Made by a program: the position numbers and the translations under genes. A stretch of DNA of 64,000 nt, taken from the NCBI GenBank assembly GCA_004100325.1, contig SCKX01000001.1, positions 727,453 through 791,452 of the forward strand, given 5' to 3'. This DNA comes from Candidatus Microsaccharimonas sossegonensis. GTDB taxonomy: Bacteria > Patescibacteriota > Saccharimonadia > Saccharimonadales > Saccharimonadaceae. The notes beneath the pieces are model-generated. The model ran no database searches, had not been told where the DNA came from, and saw only the letters and a list, made by a program, of their open reading frames with translations. Positions 9,721 to 17,116 of this stretch are shown here, one piece after another; the first letter of the stretch is position 1; the number at the start of each line of letters is the position of its first letter.

Positions 9721-10734
9721 TTACTTCAACGTCTTTCCCACGTCAGCAACTAATTCAACCAGGCGGTGAGAGTACCCCCATTCGTTGTCATACCACACCA
9801 TGATCTTTGCAAGGTTTCCGCCCACAACTTTTGTCAGCAGCAGGTCAACAACACCAGAGTGACTGTTACCGATGTAATCATGACTAACAAGTGGCGCTTC
9901 ACTGACACCAAGTATTCCTTGGTAAAACGGCTCTCTAGCGGCTTTCTTGAAGGTTTCGTTAATTTCTTCAACGGTTGTGTCGCGGCTAAGAAGCACCGTC
10001 ACGTCACTGATCGAAACAACTGGCGTCGGTACGCGAATACTAAGGCCATCGAACTTCCCAGCCAACTGTGGCAGTGTTTTCGTCACAGCTATTGCAGCAC
10101 CAGTTGTTGTTGGAACGATGTTTTCGGCAGCATTTCGTCCTTCACGAAGATCTTTTGCTGGTGCATCCTGTAGGACTTGACTGGCAGTGTAACTATGAAC
10201 AGTCGTCAGGAGCGATTTCTCAACACCAAACTCGGCATCAATGATCGCCATCACCATACCGACAGAATTAGTTGTACAACTCGCATTGCTGATGATATGC
10301 GACGCACCTTCAATCACATCTTCGTTCGCACCGAGTACAATTGTGTCAACACCGTCACTTTTTGATGGCCCACTAATAACAACACGCTTTGCACCAGCGT
10401 TAATATGAAGCTCAGCTTTCTCTTTTTCGGTGAATCGTCCGGTTGATTCGATAACGATCTCAACCTCCAGATCGCCCCATGGCAGTGCAGCTGGGTCTTT
10501 TTCTGCCAGCACCTTGATACTCTGACCATCAACGATGATGCTGGTTTCGTCGTAGCTAACAACGTGCTTGTAGGCACCGTAATTACTGTCGTGTTGTAAT
10601 AAGTAGGCTAATGTTTTTGTATCTGTGAGATCGTTAATAGCGATAATTTCGAGGTCACTGCGGTCGAAAGCAATCTTAAATGCATTACGTCCAATACGCC
10701 CGAACCCGTTTATACCGATTTTTGTCTTGCTCAT
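9721..10734 (-). CDS. gap: Glyceraldehyde-3-phosphate dehydrogenase, type I
   Basis: GAPDH oxidises glyceraldehyde 3-phosphate with NAD(P) and phosphate. The 337-residue protein has the GINGFGRIGRNAFK nucleotide fold at its N-terminus, the catalytic SNASCTTNSVG cysteine loop, and a C-terminal WYDNEWGYSHRLVEL. I start at the ATG at 10734, because the GATAAT box at 10741-10746 with TTGACT at 10765-10770 places transcription start almost at that ATG; the upstream in-frame codons fall within the promoter. It is the first gene of the nine-gene sugar phosphate operon running down to 2753. Confidence 0.95.
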   Translation of the reverse strand: MSKTKIGINGFGRIGRNAFKIAFDRSDLEIIAINDLTDTKTLAYLLQHDSNYGAYKHVVSYDETSIIVDGQSIKVLAEKDPAALPWGDLEVEIVIESTGRFTEKEKAELHINAGAKRVVISGPSKSDGVDTIVLGANEDVIEGASHIISNASCTTNSVGMVMAIIDAEFGVEKSLLTTVHSYTASQVLQDAPAKDLREGRNAAENIVPTTTGAAIAVTKTLPQLAGKFDGLSIRVPTPVVSISDVTVLLSRDTTVEEINETFKKAAREPFYQGILGVSEAPLVSHDYIGNSHSGVVDLLLTKVVGGNLAKIMVWYDNEWGYSHRLVELVADVGKTLK

Positions 10735-10740
10735 GTTGAC

Positions 10741-10770
10741 ATTATCCCCCATCCTACACAGTTAAGTCAA
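10741..10770 (-). promoter_or_regulatory. Promoter of the gap/pentose phosphate operon
   Basis: TTGACT (10765-10770) and GATAAT (10741-10746) are separated by 18 bases. The -10 box ends 6 bases before the gap ATG, so the transcript is predicted to be leaderless. There is no Shine-Dalgarno. Confidence 0.65.
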
Positions 10771-10838
10771 TAATCATAACCTTTTTAGTATATACGCTGA
10801 CCTTGCAAAGTCAAAGAAATTACTACTGTCGTTTCATA

Positions 10839-10867
10839 CTGACAAACGCTAAAATTGTTCGTATACT
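10839..10867 (+). promoter_or_regulatory. Promoter of the relA/spoT gene (leaderless)
   Basis: CTGACA (10839-10844) and TATACT (10862-10867) are separated by exactly 17 bases, close to the sigma-70 ideal. The -10 box ends 9 bases before the ATG at 10877, leaving a leader of 0-3 bases. It is divergent from the gap promoter, about 70 bases away. Confidence 0.7.
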
Positions 10868-10876
10868 AATAGAACG

Positions 10877-12415
10877 ATGAACAAAAGTGAGTTACTTGAG
10901 AAGGCGGCTCCACACTACGAGGAAGAGGAGATCCTCGAAATCGCTCATGCCATCGATGTTGCCACACTAGCGCATAACGGACAAAAAAGAAAAAGCGGTG
11001 AACCATACATCATTCATCCACTTTCGGTTGCTGGCACTCTGATTGATTGGGGTATGGACATCGATAGTGTCCTTGCGGGAGTACTGCACGATACGGTTGA
11101 AGATACTGATGTGATACTTAATCAACTTGAAACGTTGTTTGGAAAAAACGTTGCATTCTTAGTCGATGGTGTCACAAAGGTTTCACAGGCACGAGCCGGT
11201 ATGCAGGATCTTTCTACCTATCTTCCCCAAACCAAAGACAATCTTTCAAAACTTTTGATTGCTGTCGGACAAGATGTGCGCGTTATTATCATCAAACTTG
11301 CCGATCGGTTACATAATTTGCAAACCCTTCAGCATATGCCGCACGACAAGCAAGTCAAGATCGCCCGTGAGAGTCTTGAAGTCTTTGGGCCAATGGCTGA
11401 CCGCCTTGGTATGGGGCGAGTTCGCATGGAAATCGAAGAGTTAGCTTTTAGCTATCTTGATCCCGTTGAATTTAAAAAAATGCGCAATCTCATACGAAAA
11501 CGACTCGGGAAAAGCACGCGTAAACTCGGGATCATCCGTGAAGAAGTTTCTAAAGCCTTACACCGCGAAAAAGTAGAATTTGAAATAAATGGGCGTGTAA
11601 AAAGCATTTATAGCTTACATAAAAAGCTTGCCAAGGTACAGGGAAATATCGATGATATTTATGACCTTATGGCACTTCGCATCATTGTCGAAACAAAGGA
11701 AGAGTGCTACCGGGTACTCGGTGTGCTTCATGCACTATACCAGCCCATGATTACACGTATTAAAGATTATATCGCCATCCCAAAACCAAACGGATATCAA
11801 AGTCTGCACACTACCGTCATTACACCAACCAAACAAATTATTGAATTTCAGATCCGGACGTACGATATGCACGAATTTGCTGAACGCGGTCTTGCCGCCA
11901 GTTTCCATTACCATGAACAAAAAAGCTCGAAGGATTACATACAAGCTAAAAAAAGTACAATTCTGCCGACACATATGCAATGGATTAACCAACTTCAAGA
12001 AGTTGCCAACAAACTTCGTAGCGGCGAAACCATTACGACCGATCAATTAAACGTCGATCTTTTTGGTGATCGCATATTCGTGTATTCACCAAAAGGTGAT
12101 ATTTATAATCTGCCAGAAGGTGCCTTGCCGCTTGATTTTGCTTACCTTGTACACAGTGACATCGGTAAGCATGCCAATGGTTTCCGTGTCAATGGTATGA
12201 TTCGTCCCTTTAACGAACCCCTTCAGAATGGTGACATCGTCGAAGTCATGACCAAAAAAAGTAGTGCCCCAAAGCAAGCCTGGCTCGACCAAGTCACCAC
12301 CACACACGCACGCAACAAACTCCGCGCCCAACTTCGTCAATTAGGTGTCATCGCCGGTATCAGCCACGCTGCTGCAATTATTCGCAATAAAACCATGCAC
12401 AAGAAAGAAAAATAG
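10877..12415 (+). CDS. RelA/SpoT (Rsh) family (p)ppGpp synthetase/hydrolase, lacking the C-terminal regulatory domains
   Basis: Rsh enzymes make and break the alarmone (p)ppGpp. Residues about 20-180 form the HD hydrolase domain (YIIHPLSVAG, VLAGVLHDTVEDT, KLADRLHNLQTL, all metal ligands visible). Residues about 230-350 form the synthetase domain (RIKDYIAIPKPNGYQSLHT), and a TGS domain follows at about 395-455 (FVYSPKGDIYNLPEGALPLD). At 512 residues it is about 200 shorter than full RelA/SpoT and stops soon after TGS, so the zinc-finger and ACT domains are absent. Ribosome or metabolite control may thus be reduced. Its stop overlaps the GTG of the next gene (TAGTG). Confidence 0.93.
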   Translation: MNKSELLEKAAPHYEEEEILEIAHAIDVATLAHNGQKRKSGEPYIIHPLSVAGTLIDWGMDIDSVLAGVLHDTVEDTDVILNQLETLFGKNVAFLVDGVTKVSQARAGMQDLSTYLPQTKDNLSKLLIAVGQDVRVIIIKLADRLHNLQTLQHMPHDKQVKIARESLEVFGPMADRLGMGRVRMEIEELAFSYLDPVEFKKMRNLIRKRLGKSTRKLGIIREEVSKALHREKVEFEINGRVKSIYSLHKKLAKVQGNIDDIYDLMALRIIVETKEECYRVLGVLHALYQPMITRIKDYIAIPKPNGYQSLHTTVITPTKQIIEFQIRTYDMHEFAERGLAASFHYHEQKSSKDYIQAKKSTILPTHMQWINQLQEVANKLRSGETITTDQLNVDLFGDRIFVYSPKGDIYNLPEGALPLDFAYLVHSDIGKHANGFRVNGMIRPFNEPLQNGDIVEVMTKKSSAPKQAWLDQVTTTHARNKLRAQLRQLGVIAGISHAAAIIRNKTMHKKEK

Positions 12416-13083
12416 TGGACCCGATTGTTGCCATCTCAACTGTAGCGGATGGAAGTATGTATAACCGCAATAATCCTTTGGATTCAGATGTCATTAAAAA
12501 CCGTCAGACATTTTTCAAAAAGTTTGGTATCACACTTGATCAAGCCACACCTTTAAAAGTGGCGTATAACACTGAAAACTTTTGCCGTTACACCGATGTC
12601 ACTACACCGATCACATTTCATGCCATGCACGCTAATTTCGTCCCGCCTTATGACGGTATCGTGACCACCAAAACTGGTCACGCGTTATATCTTCCGCTCG
12701 CTGACTGCGTCGGCGCGACCTTTTACGATCCAATTCACCACGTTTTGGGACTTGCTCACTTAGGCCGTCACAGCCTCGAACAACAAGGCGGACGAAAATT
12801 CGTGGAGTATTTGCACCTCCACTTTCACTGTGATCCTAATACCCTAAAGGTTTGGCTGGGACCAGCACCGGGGAAAGACGTCTACCCAATTTGGAAACTT
12901 GAACATAAAGGCATGAAGGAAGTAACGTTCGAACAATTGTATGCTGCTGGCATTCTTCAGGAAAACATTTTCGATAATCCAGCCGAGACAGATAAAGATC
13001 AGCGTTATTATTCTTATAGTGAATTTTTAAAAGGTAACCGTGCTGTTGATGGTGATCACGTGATGATCACCATGATGCGCTAA
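12415..13083 (+). CDS. YfiH/LACC1-type (PF02578) protein, purine nucleoside phosphorylase/polyphenol oxidase family
   Basis: This 222-residue protein belongs to the family once called multicopper polyphenol oxidase laccase and now known to include zinc-dependent purine nucleoside phosphorylase/deaminase activity. Visible are YLPLADCVGATFYDP with the metal-site Cys and GLAHLGRHSLEQQGG with the metal-site His residues. The start is GTG at 12415, which shares its first base with the relA stop codon (TAGTG), so the pair is translationally coupled. Coupling a stringent-response enzyme with a possible purine phosphorylase suggests a purine or starvation theme (inference). It is slightly shorter than typical members. 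Confidence 0.82.
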   Translation: MDPIVAISTVADGSMYNRNNPLDSDVIKNRQTFFKKFGITLDQATPLKVAYNTENFCRYTDVTTPITFHAMHANFVPPYDGIVTTKTGHALYLPLADCVGATFYDPIHHVLGLAHLGRHSLEQQGGRKFVEYLHLHFHCDPNTLKVWLGPAPGKDVYPIWKLEHKGMKEVTFEQLYAAGILQENIFDNPAETDKDQRYYSYSEFLKGNRAVDGDHVMITMMR

Positions 13084-13092
13084 CATGATGAC

Positions 13093-13863
13093 CTAAAGTA
13101 AGCCGCTATGCTCAATTAATTCAACCACGTGCGGCGAGCCAATAATAAATAAACTTCGTTCGACACCCTTTTTATCATCAAACGGCAGCATAACTGCGCC
13201 AGCTTCTTCGCAGATGAATACACCAGGCGCATTGTCGTGCAAGCCTCTAGCTATTGTAAAATTTATAATGCCATCAATCTTACCTTCTGCTAACATCATG
13301 TATGCATGACCTGAAGCCCCAATAGGCAACATTGTTCGAATCCTCAATTGACTCAACGCTTCCTGAATATGACCGAAGCGTCTACGTGTTAACGAGTACA
13401 TAAAGAGATTACCTTGATCGCGCAGCGTATTGATCCATATTGGTGTGCCATTTTTATAAGCACCTTGACCTTTTATGGCTGTATATAAGAAATCATTTAA
13501 AAAGTCATATACGACCGCTGCGATGACGTAGCCATCATGCACCAAGGCTGCCATATTCGTACTAAAAGGTAGTCCACGTATAAAACTGGACGTTCCATCA
13601 ATCGGATCTACCAACCAGTACGTGTCCGCGTTGCCCGATCGACCTGTTTCCTCACCCTCAAAACCCATTTCTGGAAATGCTTTCGCTAAACGATCTCTCA
13701 AAGTTTGTTCAACTTTGACGTCATACACTGTCACAGGGGAAAGATCTGACTTATTAGTGTTTTCAACATTACCAAACACGCTCAATAATTCTTTGCGAAA
13801 CTCTTTAAAAACAGACACAACAAGCGCCTGCGAGTCTACAATTTGTTTATCGGCTAGCGTCAC
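13093..13863 (-). CDS. Inositol monophosphatase-family phosphatase (IMPase/CysQ/FBPase-like)
   Basis: The 256-residue protein has the lithium-sensitive magnesium phosphatase signature: GFEGEETG, WLVDPIDGTSSFIRGLPF, and LHDNAPGVFICEEAGA, where the Asp is kept but the usual WD is HD. Members act on inositol phosphate, 3'-phosphoadenosine 5'-phosphate, histidinol phosphate or fructose 1,6-bisphosphate; the substrate is not decidable here. The longest frame starts at 13929 inside ppa, but a GTG at 13861-13863 overlaps the ppa TGA (GTGA) and gives a protein beginning VTLADKQIVDSQ. I take that as the start. It is the second gene of a ppa-IMPase operon. Confidence 0.85.
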   Translation of the reverse strand: MTLADKQIVDSQALVVSVFKEFRKELLSVFGNVENTNKSDLSPVTVYDVKVEQTLRDRLAKAFPEMGFEGEETGRSGNADTYWLVDPIDGTSSFIRGLPFSTNMAALVHDGYVIAAVVYDFLNDFLYTAIKGQGAYKNGTPIWINTLRDQGNLFMYSLTRRRFGHIQEALSQLRIRTMLPIGASGHAYMMLAEGKIDGIINFTIARGLHDNAPGVFICEEAGAVMLPFDDKKGVERSLFIIGSPHVVELIEHSGLL

Positions 13864-14396
13864 CCTTTGGTGTTCCAGCGCTCGATAGATTCGTGAATCA
13901 CAGCCTTCGCTTCTTCTACGTCGCCCCAACCTCTCACAATCGTTGTCCCCGGCTTTTTTAGGTCTTTATAGTGATTAAAGTGAAATTCAATTTGGTTCAA
14001 TAGTTGCTTCGGAAGGTCTTTCAGCGAATTGACAGCATTGCCAGTACTGCGATCATCAGCCGGAACAAACACGATTTTATCATCGACTTCGCCGTCATCT
14101 TCAAACCTCATCACACCAATGATTTTGGCTTCAAGGAAAATACCAGTAGGAAGCGGATCTGCTGTAATTACTAGCGCATCAAGTTCATCGCCATCTTCGT
14201 CGAGTGTTTGTGGAATGAACCCATAGTTTGTCGGCTTGCCAAAAATAGCCGGTTCAACACGATCAAGTTGAAATATCCCTAACTGACGATTCCACTCAAT
14301 TTTATTGTTGCTGCCAGTTGGAATTTCAATGACGACATGTGCGGTGCCATCATCAATATTACCGGGTGTTAAAATTTTGTTAAAGTCTGCCATCAT
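13860..14396 (-). CDS. ppa: Inorganic pyrophosphatase, soluble family I
   Basis: This enzyme hydrolyses pyrophosphate and so pulls biosynthetic reactions forward. The 178-residue protein shows the family I pattern: VVIEIPTGSNNKIEW, YGFIPQTLDEDGDELDALVI with the metal-binding DxDxxD motif, and FNHYKDLKKPG. Two adjacent ATG codons (14396 and 14393) follow an AAGAGGAGAA Shine-Dalgarno, and either may be used. The TGA stop at 13860-13862 is one of the clear proofs that TGA terminates in this organism. It overlaps the next gene by 4 bases. Confidence 0.95.
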   Translation of the reverse strand: MMADFNKILTPGNIDDGTAHVVIEIPTGSNNKIEWNRQLGIFQLDRVEPAIFGKPTNYGFIPQTLDEDGDELDALVITADPLPTGIFLEAKIIGVMRFEDDGEVDDKIVFVPADDRSTGNAVNSLKDLPKQLLNQIEFHFNHYKDLKKPGTTIVRGWGDVEEAKAVIHESIERWNTKG

Positions 14397-14468
14397 ATTC
14401 TCCTCTTTCTTTTACCTGTATTTTATCAGTTTTTAGCGAAGTATGTGCTAGTTTCATATAAGACAGTT

Positions 14469-14474
14469 TATAAT
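14469..14474 (+). promoter_or_regulatory. -10 box of the PLD-family gene (leaderless)
   Basis: TATAAT ends 9 bases before the ATG at 14484 and argues against the longer GTG start at 14445, which would be upstream of the transcript. Confidence 0.5.
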
Positions 14475-14483
14475 CATAATCAA

Positions 14484-15470
14484 ATGAATATGAAATTAGT
14501 CCTGCCTCCTGATTATATTGCGCAGGCGTCCAAACTTACTAAGAAAGCAAAGAAACGCATCTACCTCATTGCGATGGTAATTGCAGATCATCCTGCGACG
14601 CATGAATTAATGATTGAGTTAGAACACGCAGCGCAGCGCGGCGTGACTGTTACGGTGACGGCTGACATTTTTACCTATGGAGAAGTAAGTGGCGGATTCT
14701 TGCCACTGAAATATTACAGCCCCGGCGTTAAAGCAGTCAATCACATGGTAAAAAGATTAAAGGCTGCCGGTGTAACATTTCTTTGGTTAGGACGTGGGCA
14801 TATGACGCTACTAAATGGTCGTACCCACAGTAAATGGTGCGTGATTGATGATGAATGCTTTGTTTTTGGTGGTGTCAATATCTACCAAGCAGGCGTCGCC
14901 GAAAATGCTGACTATATGTTTAGAGTGAATAATAATCGTTTGGCTGATCGCCTTGTGTATGAACAAGAACGCATTGCAAAAGCGGAACGAGCATCGACAA
15001 ATTACCCAAGCGTCTCCTACGAGTTAGATAAAAATTCTGTGCTGATTGACGGTGGTATTATCGCTCATTCAGTGATCTATAGACGTGCCGTTGAGCTCGC
15101 GAAAGAAGCAAAAAGCATTATTTTTGTTTCGCAGTACTGTCCAACCGGAAAACTAGCCCGAATCTTTAAAGGTAAGCAAGTGGAGCTCTATTTTAATCGA
15201 CCAGAACAAGCAAATTCATTAAACAAAGTCCTGATTCGCATAAGCATGCTCACGAGTGGCTTTATAACAAACTACAAAAACGATGCGTATCTCCACGCAA
15301 AATTTATTATTTTTACAATGACAGACGGTACTCGAATTGCTATAACCGGATCACATAACTTTGCATTCACTGGTGTTTTATTAGGAACGCGTGAAATCGC
15401 GCTTGAAACTTCCGACCCCAACATTATTGATCAACTGCAGAGTTTTTACGAGCAGTACGTGAAAACTTAA
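14484..15470 (+). CDS. Phospholipase D superfamily protein (cardiolipin synthase-like)
   Basis: PLD-superfamily proteins use two HxKxxxxD motifs to transfer phosphatidyl groups or cut phosphodiesters. Of the 328 residues, the first motif is intact (HSKWCVIDDECFVFGG). The second reads HAKFIIFTMTDG...GSHNF, so the His and Lys remain but the Asp position is Thr, with an Asp three residues later. There is no obvious membrane helix, unlike classical cardiolipin synthases. I use the ATG at 14484 because TATAAT lies 9 bases upstream; a longer in-frame start at GTG 14445 overlaps this promoter. It ends 11 bases from the convergent trxB gene. It could be a lipid synthase or a nuclease. Confidence 0.78.
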   Translation: MNMKLVLPPDYIAQASKLTKKAKKRIYLIAMVIADHPATHELMIELEHAAQRGVTVTVTADIFTYGEVSGGFLPLKYYSPGVKAVNHMVKRLKAAGVTFLWLGRGHMTLLNGRTHSKWCVIDDECFVFGGVNIYQAGVAENADYMFRVNNNRLADRLVYEQERIAKAERASTNYPSVSYELDKNSVLIDGGIIAHSVIYRRAVELAKEAKSIIFVSQYCPTGKLARIFKGKQVELYFNRPEQANSLNKVLIRISMLTSGFITNYKNDAYLHAKFIIFTMTDGTRIAITGSHNFAFTGVLLGTREIALETSDPNIIDQLQSFYEQYVKT

Positions 15471-15481
15471 AACGCCTGTTA

Positions 15482-16453
15482 TTACTCCCCTTGGGAAGGG
15501 TCGCGGTTATAATCTTCAAGATATTCACGAATAGAGAGTGCAGCGGACGCTCCCTCACCAACTGCACTCGCAATCTGCATCGTGGCGCCACTACGCACGT
15601 CACCACTCGCAAAAACACCTTTTATATTGGTACGAAGCTGCTCGTCGGTCTTTATCAGTCCGCGGGCATCAAGCTCAATACCACTACCTGCAAGGAACTG
15701 CGTGTTGGGTAGTAAACCGACAAACACAAATACGCCATCAGTATCAAATGTGATTGGTTCGTTCGCTTTTATGGCTTTCACGGCGGTCACATGTCCATCA
15801 GTCGCGACAATTTCTTGAGTTGTCGTTTGCACATGAACGGTCACTTTTCCTGCTTCAACAAATTTCTGCATGTCGCGCTGCAAAACATCGCTTGCTTTGA
15901 CCTCGCTGCGAACCAGCAGGTCAATATGTGAGGCATACCGAGTTAAAAAAAGTGCTTCTTGGAAGGCGGAATTTCCCCCACCAATGACTACTAATTTCTT
16001 GTCACGATAAAAAGCACCATCACAAGTTGCACAGTAATGAACTCCACGACCGTATAGCTCAGTTTCGCCCGTAATGCCAATTTTTTTGTAATCACTCCCA
16101 GTTGCAATTAAAACGACCTTTGCTTTTACTTCTTTCCCATCGACAACGATGACTTTATACTCACCAGCATCACGGAGTGAAGTTACATCGCCGAATTCAA
16201 TCTGTGCGCCAAAACGTTCGGCTTGTTTTTCGAGTTGACCTGCTAGTGTTAATCCTTCAACGCCTTCAGGAAATCCAGGGTAGTTGTCGACAACATCAGT
16301 GATGGCAGCTAATCCGCCGATCGTACTTTTTTCATACAATGTCGTCTCAATATCTTCGCGGGTTGTGTAAATGGCAGCTGCTAGTGAACTGGGGCCTGCC
16401 CCAATCATGACTACTTCTTTGACACCGTCGGACTCTTTGATAGAATGCTCCAT
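15482..16453 (-). CDS. trxB: Thioredoxin reductase
   Basis: This FAD enzyme passes electrons from NADPH to thioredoxin. The 323-residue protein has an N-terminal FAD fold (MIGAGPSSLAAAIYT), the redox-active CATCDGAFY disulfide motif at about 140-145, a second nucleotide fold (VVIGGGNSAFQEALFLT) and the C-terminal FAD segment ASGDVRSGATMQIASAVGEG. The usual GxGxxG of the first fold reads GAGPSS, a normal variant. A GAGGG Shine-Dalgarno lies about 8 bases before the ATG, and a TATAGT box lies further upstream. No thioredoxin gene is adjacent. Confidence 0.93.
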   Translation of the reverse strand: MEHSIKESDGVKEVVMIGAGPSSLAAAIYTTREDIETTLYEKSTIGGLAAITDVVDNYPGFPEGVEGLTLAGQLEKQAERFGAQIEFGDVTSLRDAGEYKVIVVDGKEVKAKVVLIATGSDYKKIGITGETELYGRGVHYCATCDGAFYRDKKLVVIGGGNSAFQEALFLTRYASHIDLLVRSEVKASDVLQRDMQKFVEAGKVTVHVQTTTQEIVATDGHVTAVKAIKANEPITFDTDGVFVFVGLLPNTQFLAGSGIELDARGLIKTDEQLRTNIKGVFASGDVRSGATMQIASAVGEGASAALSIREYLEDYNRDPSQGE

Positions 16454-16507
16454 ATATTATCCCTCTATATTACTATACTTTGTAAAGTATACCCCAGCTA
16501 CTTGCTA

Positions 16508-17116
16508 TTATTTTGCTGTTGTCGTTGAATTATCAATCGAGCGAATCACCACAATAAATTGCAGCGGTGCGTTTGGTGGGATGACACCTGATCCAGCTGG
16601 ACCGTATGCTTGATCGGCAGGGATCGTCAATTTGACTGTACTGCCTACTCGCTGGCCTGCCAATCCATCAGTCCAGCCTTTAATAACCGAGCCGAGAGAT
16701 AGCGTTATCGGTGTATCCTTATTGACATCCTTCTTCATAGAACTATCAAAAATTTTACCGTCGCTTGTCCACCCGAAGTAACTAGCGTTAATTGAATCTG
16801 TAGCTTTTACTTCATTACCGGTACCTGATACAAGAATTGTTTTTTGTAGTGCAGTGACAGTTGCTGGGTTAAATGCTTCCGCATTATAGCCAGTTAATGG
16901 AAGAGAGTTGTCTGCATTTGCTTGCGCCTGAAGTTTTGCCTGGGCCTGCTGGGCAGCCAGCTGGCTCTGTGTACTTGCAGCAGTTTTCGCAGCTTCCTTC
17001 GCATTATTATCATTTGCAATGATCACTACAATGAATGATCCGATCGTCCCGACAGTCAAAACGACTGCAATAATCCAAATGCCAATTTGCTGTGCTCGCG
17101 TTGTACTTGTTGCCAT
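16508..17116 (-). CDS. Membrane-anchored FKBP-type peptidyl-prolyl cis-trans isomerase
   Basis: FKBP domains speed proline isomerisation during folding. Residues about 10-32 form one membrane helix (WIIAVVLTVGTIGSFIVVII), then an Ala/Gln-rich segment (about 38-70, probably coiled coil or linker), then an FKBP domain with SYFGWTSDGKIFDSS, VIKGWTDGLAGQRVGS, YGPAGSGVIPPNAPL and LQFIVVI. The domain therefore lies outside the membrane and probably folds exported proteins. The ATG immediately follows the pheT stop (TAAATG), so it is the third gene of the pheS-pheT operon. Confidence 0.9.
   Translation of the reverse strand: MATSTTRAQQIGIWIIAVVLTVGTIGSFIVVIIANDNNAKEAAKTAASTQSQLAAQQAQAKLQAQANADNSLPLTGYNAEAFNPATVTALQKTILVSGTGNEVKATDSINASYFGWTSDGKIFDSSMKKDVNKDTPITLSLGSVIKGWTDGLAGQRVGSTVKLTIPADQAYGPAGSGVIPPNAPLQFIVVIRSIDNSTTTAK

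Noticed and set aside
13864-13929. Longer N-terminus of the IMPase-family protein inside ppa
   Set aside because: The extra 22 residues are Arg/Ser-rich with no family match, and the GTG overlapping the ppa stop gives the normal protein start.
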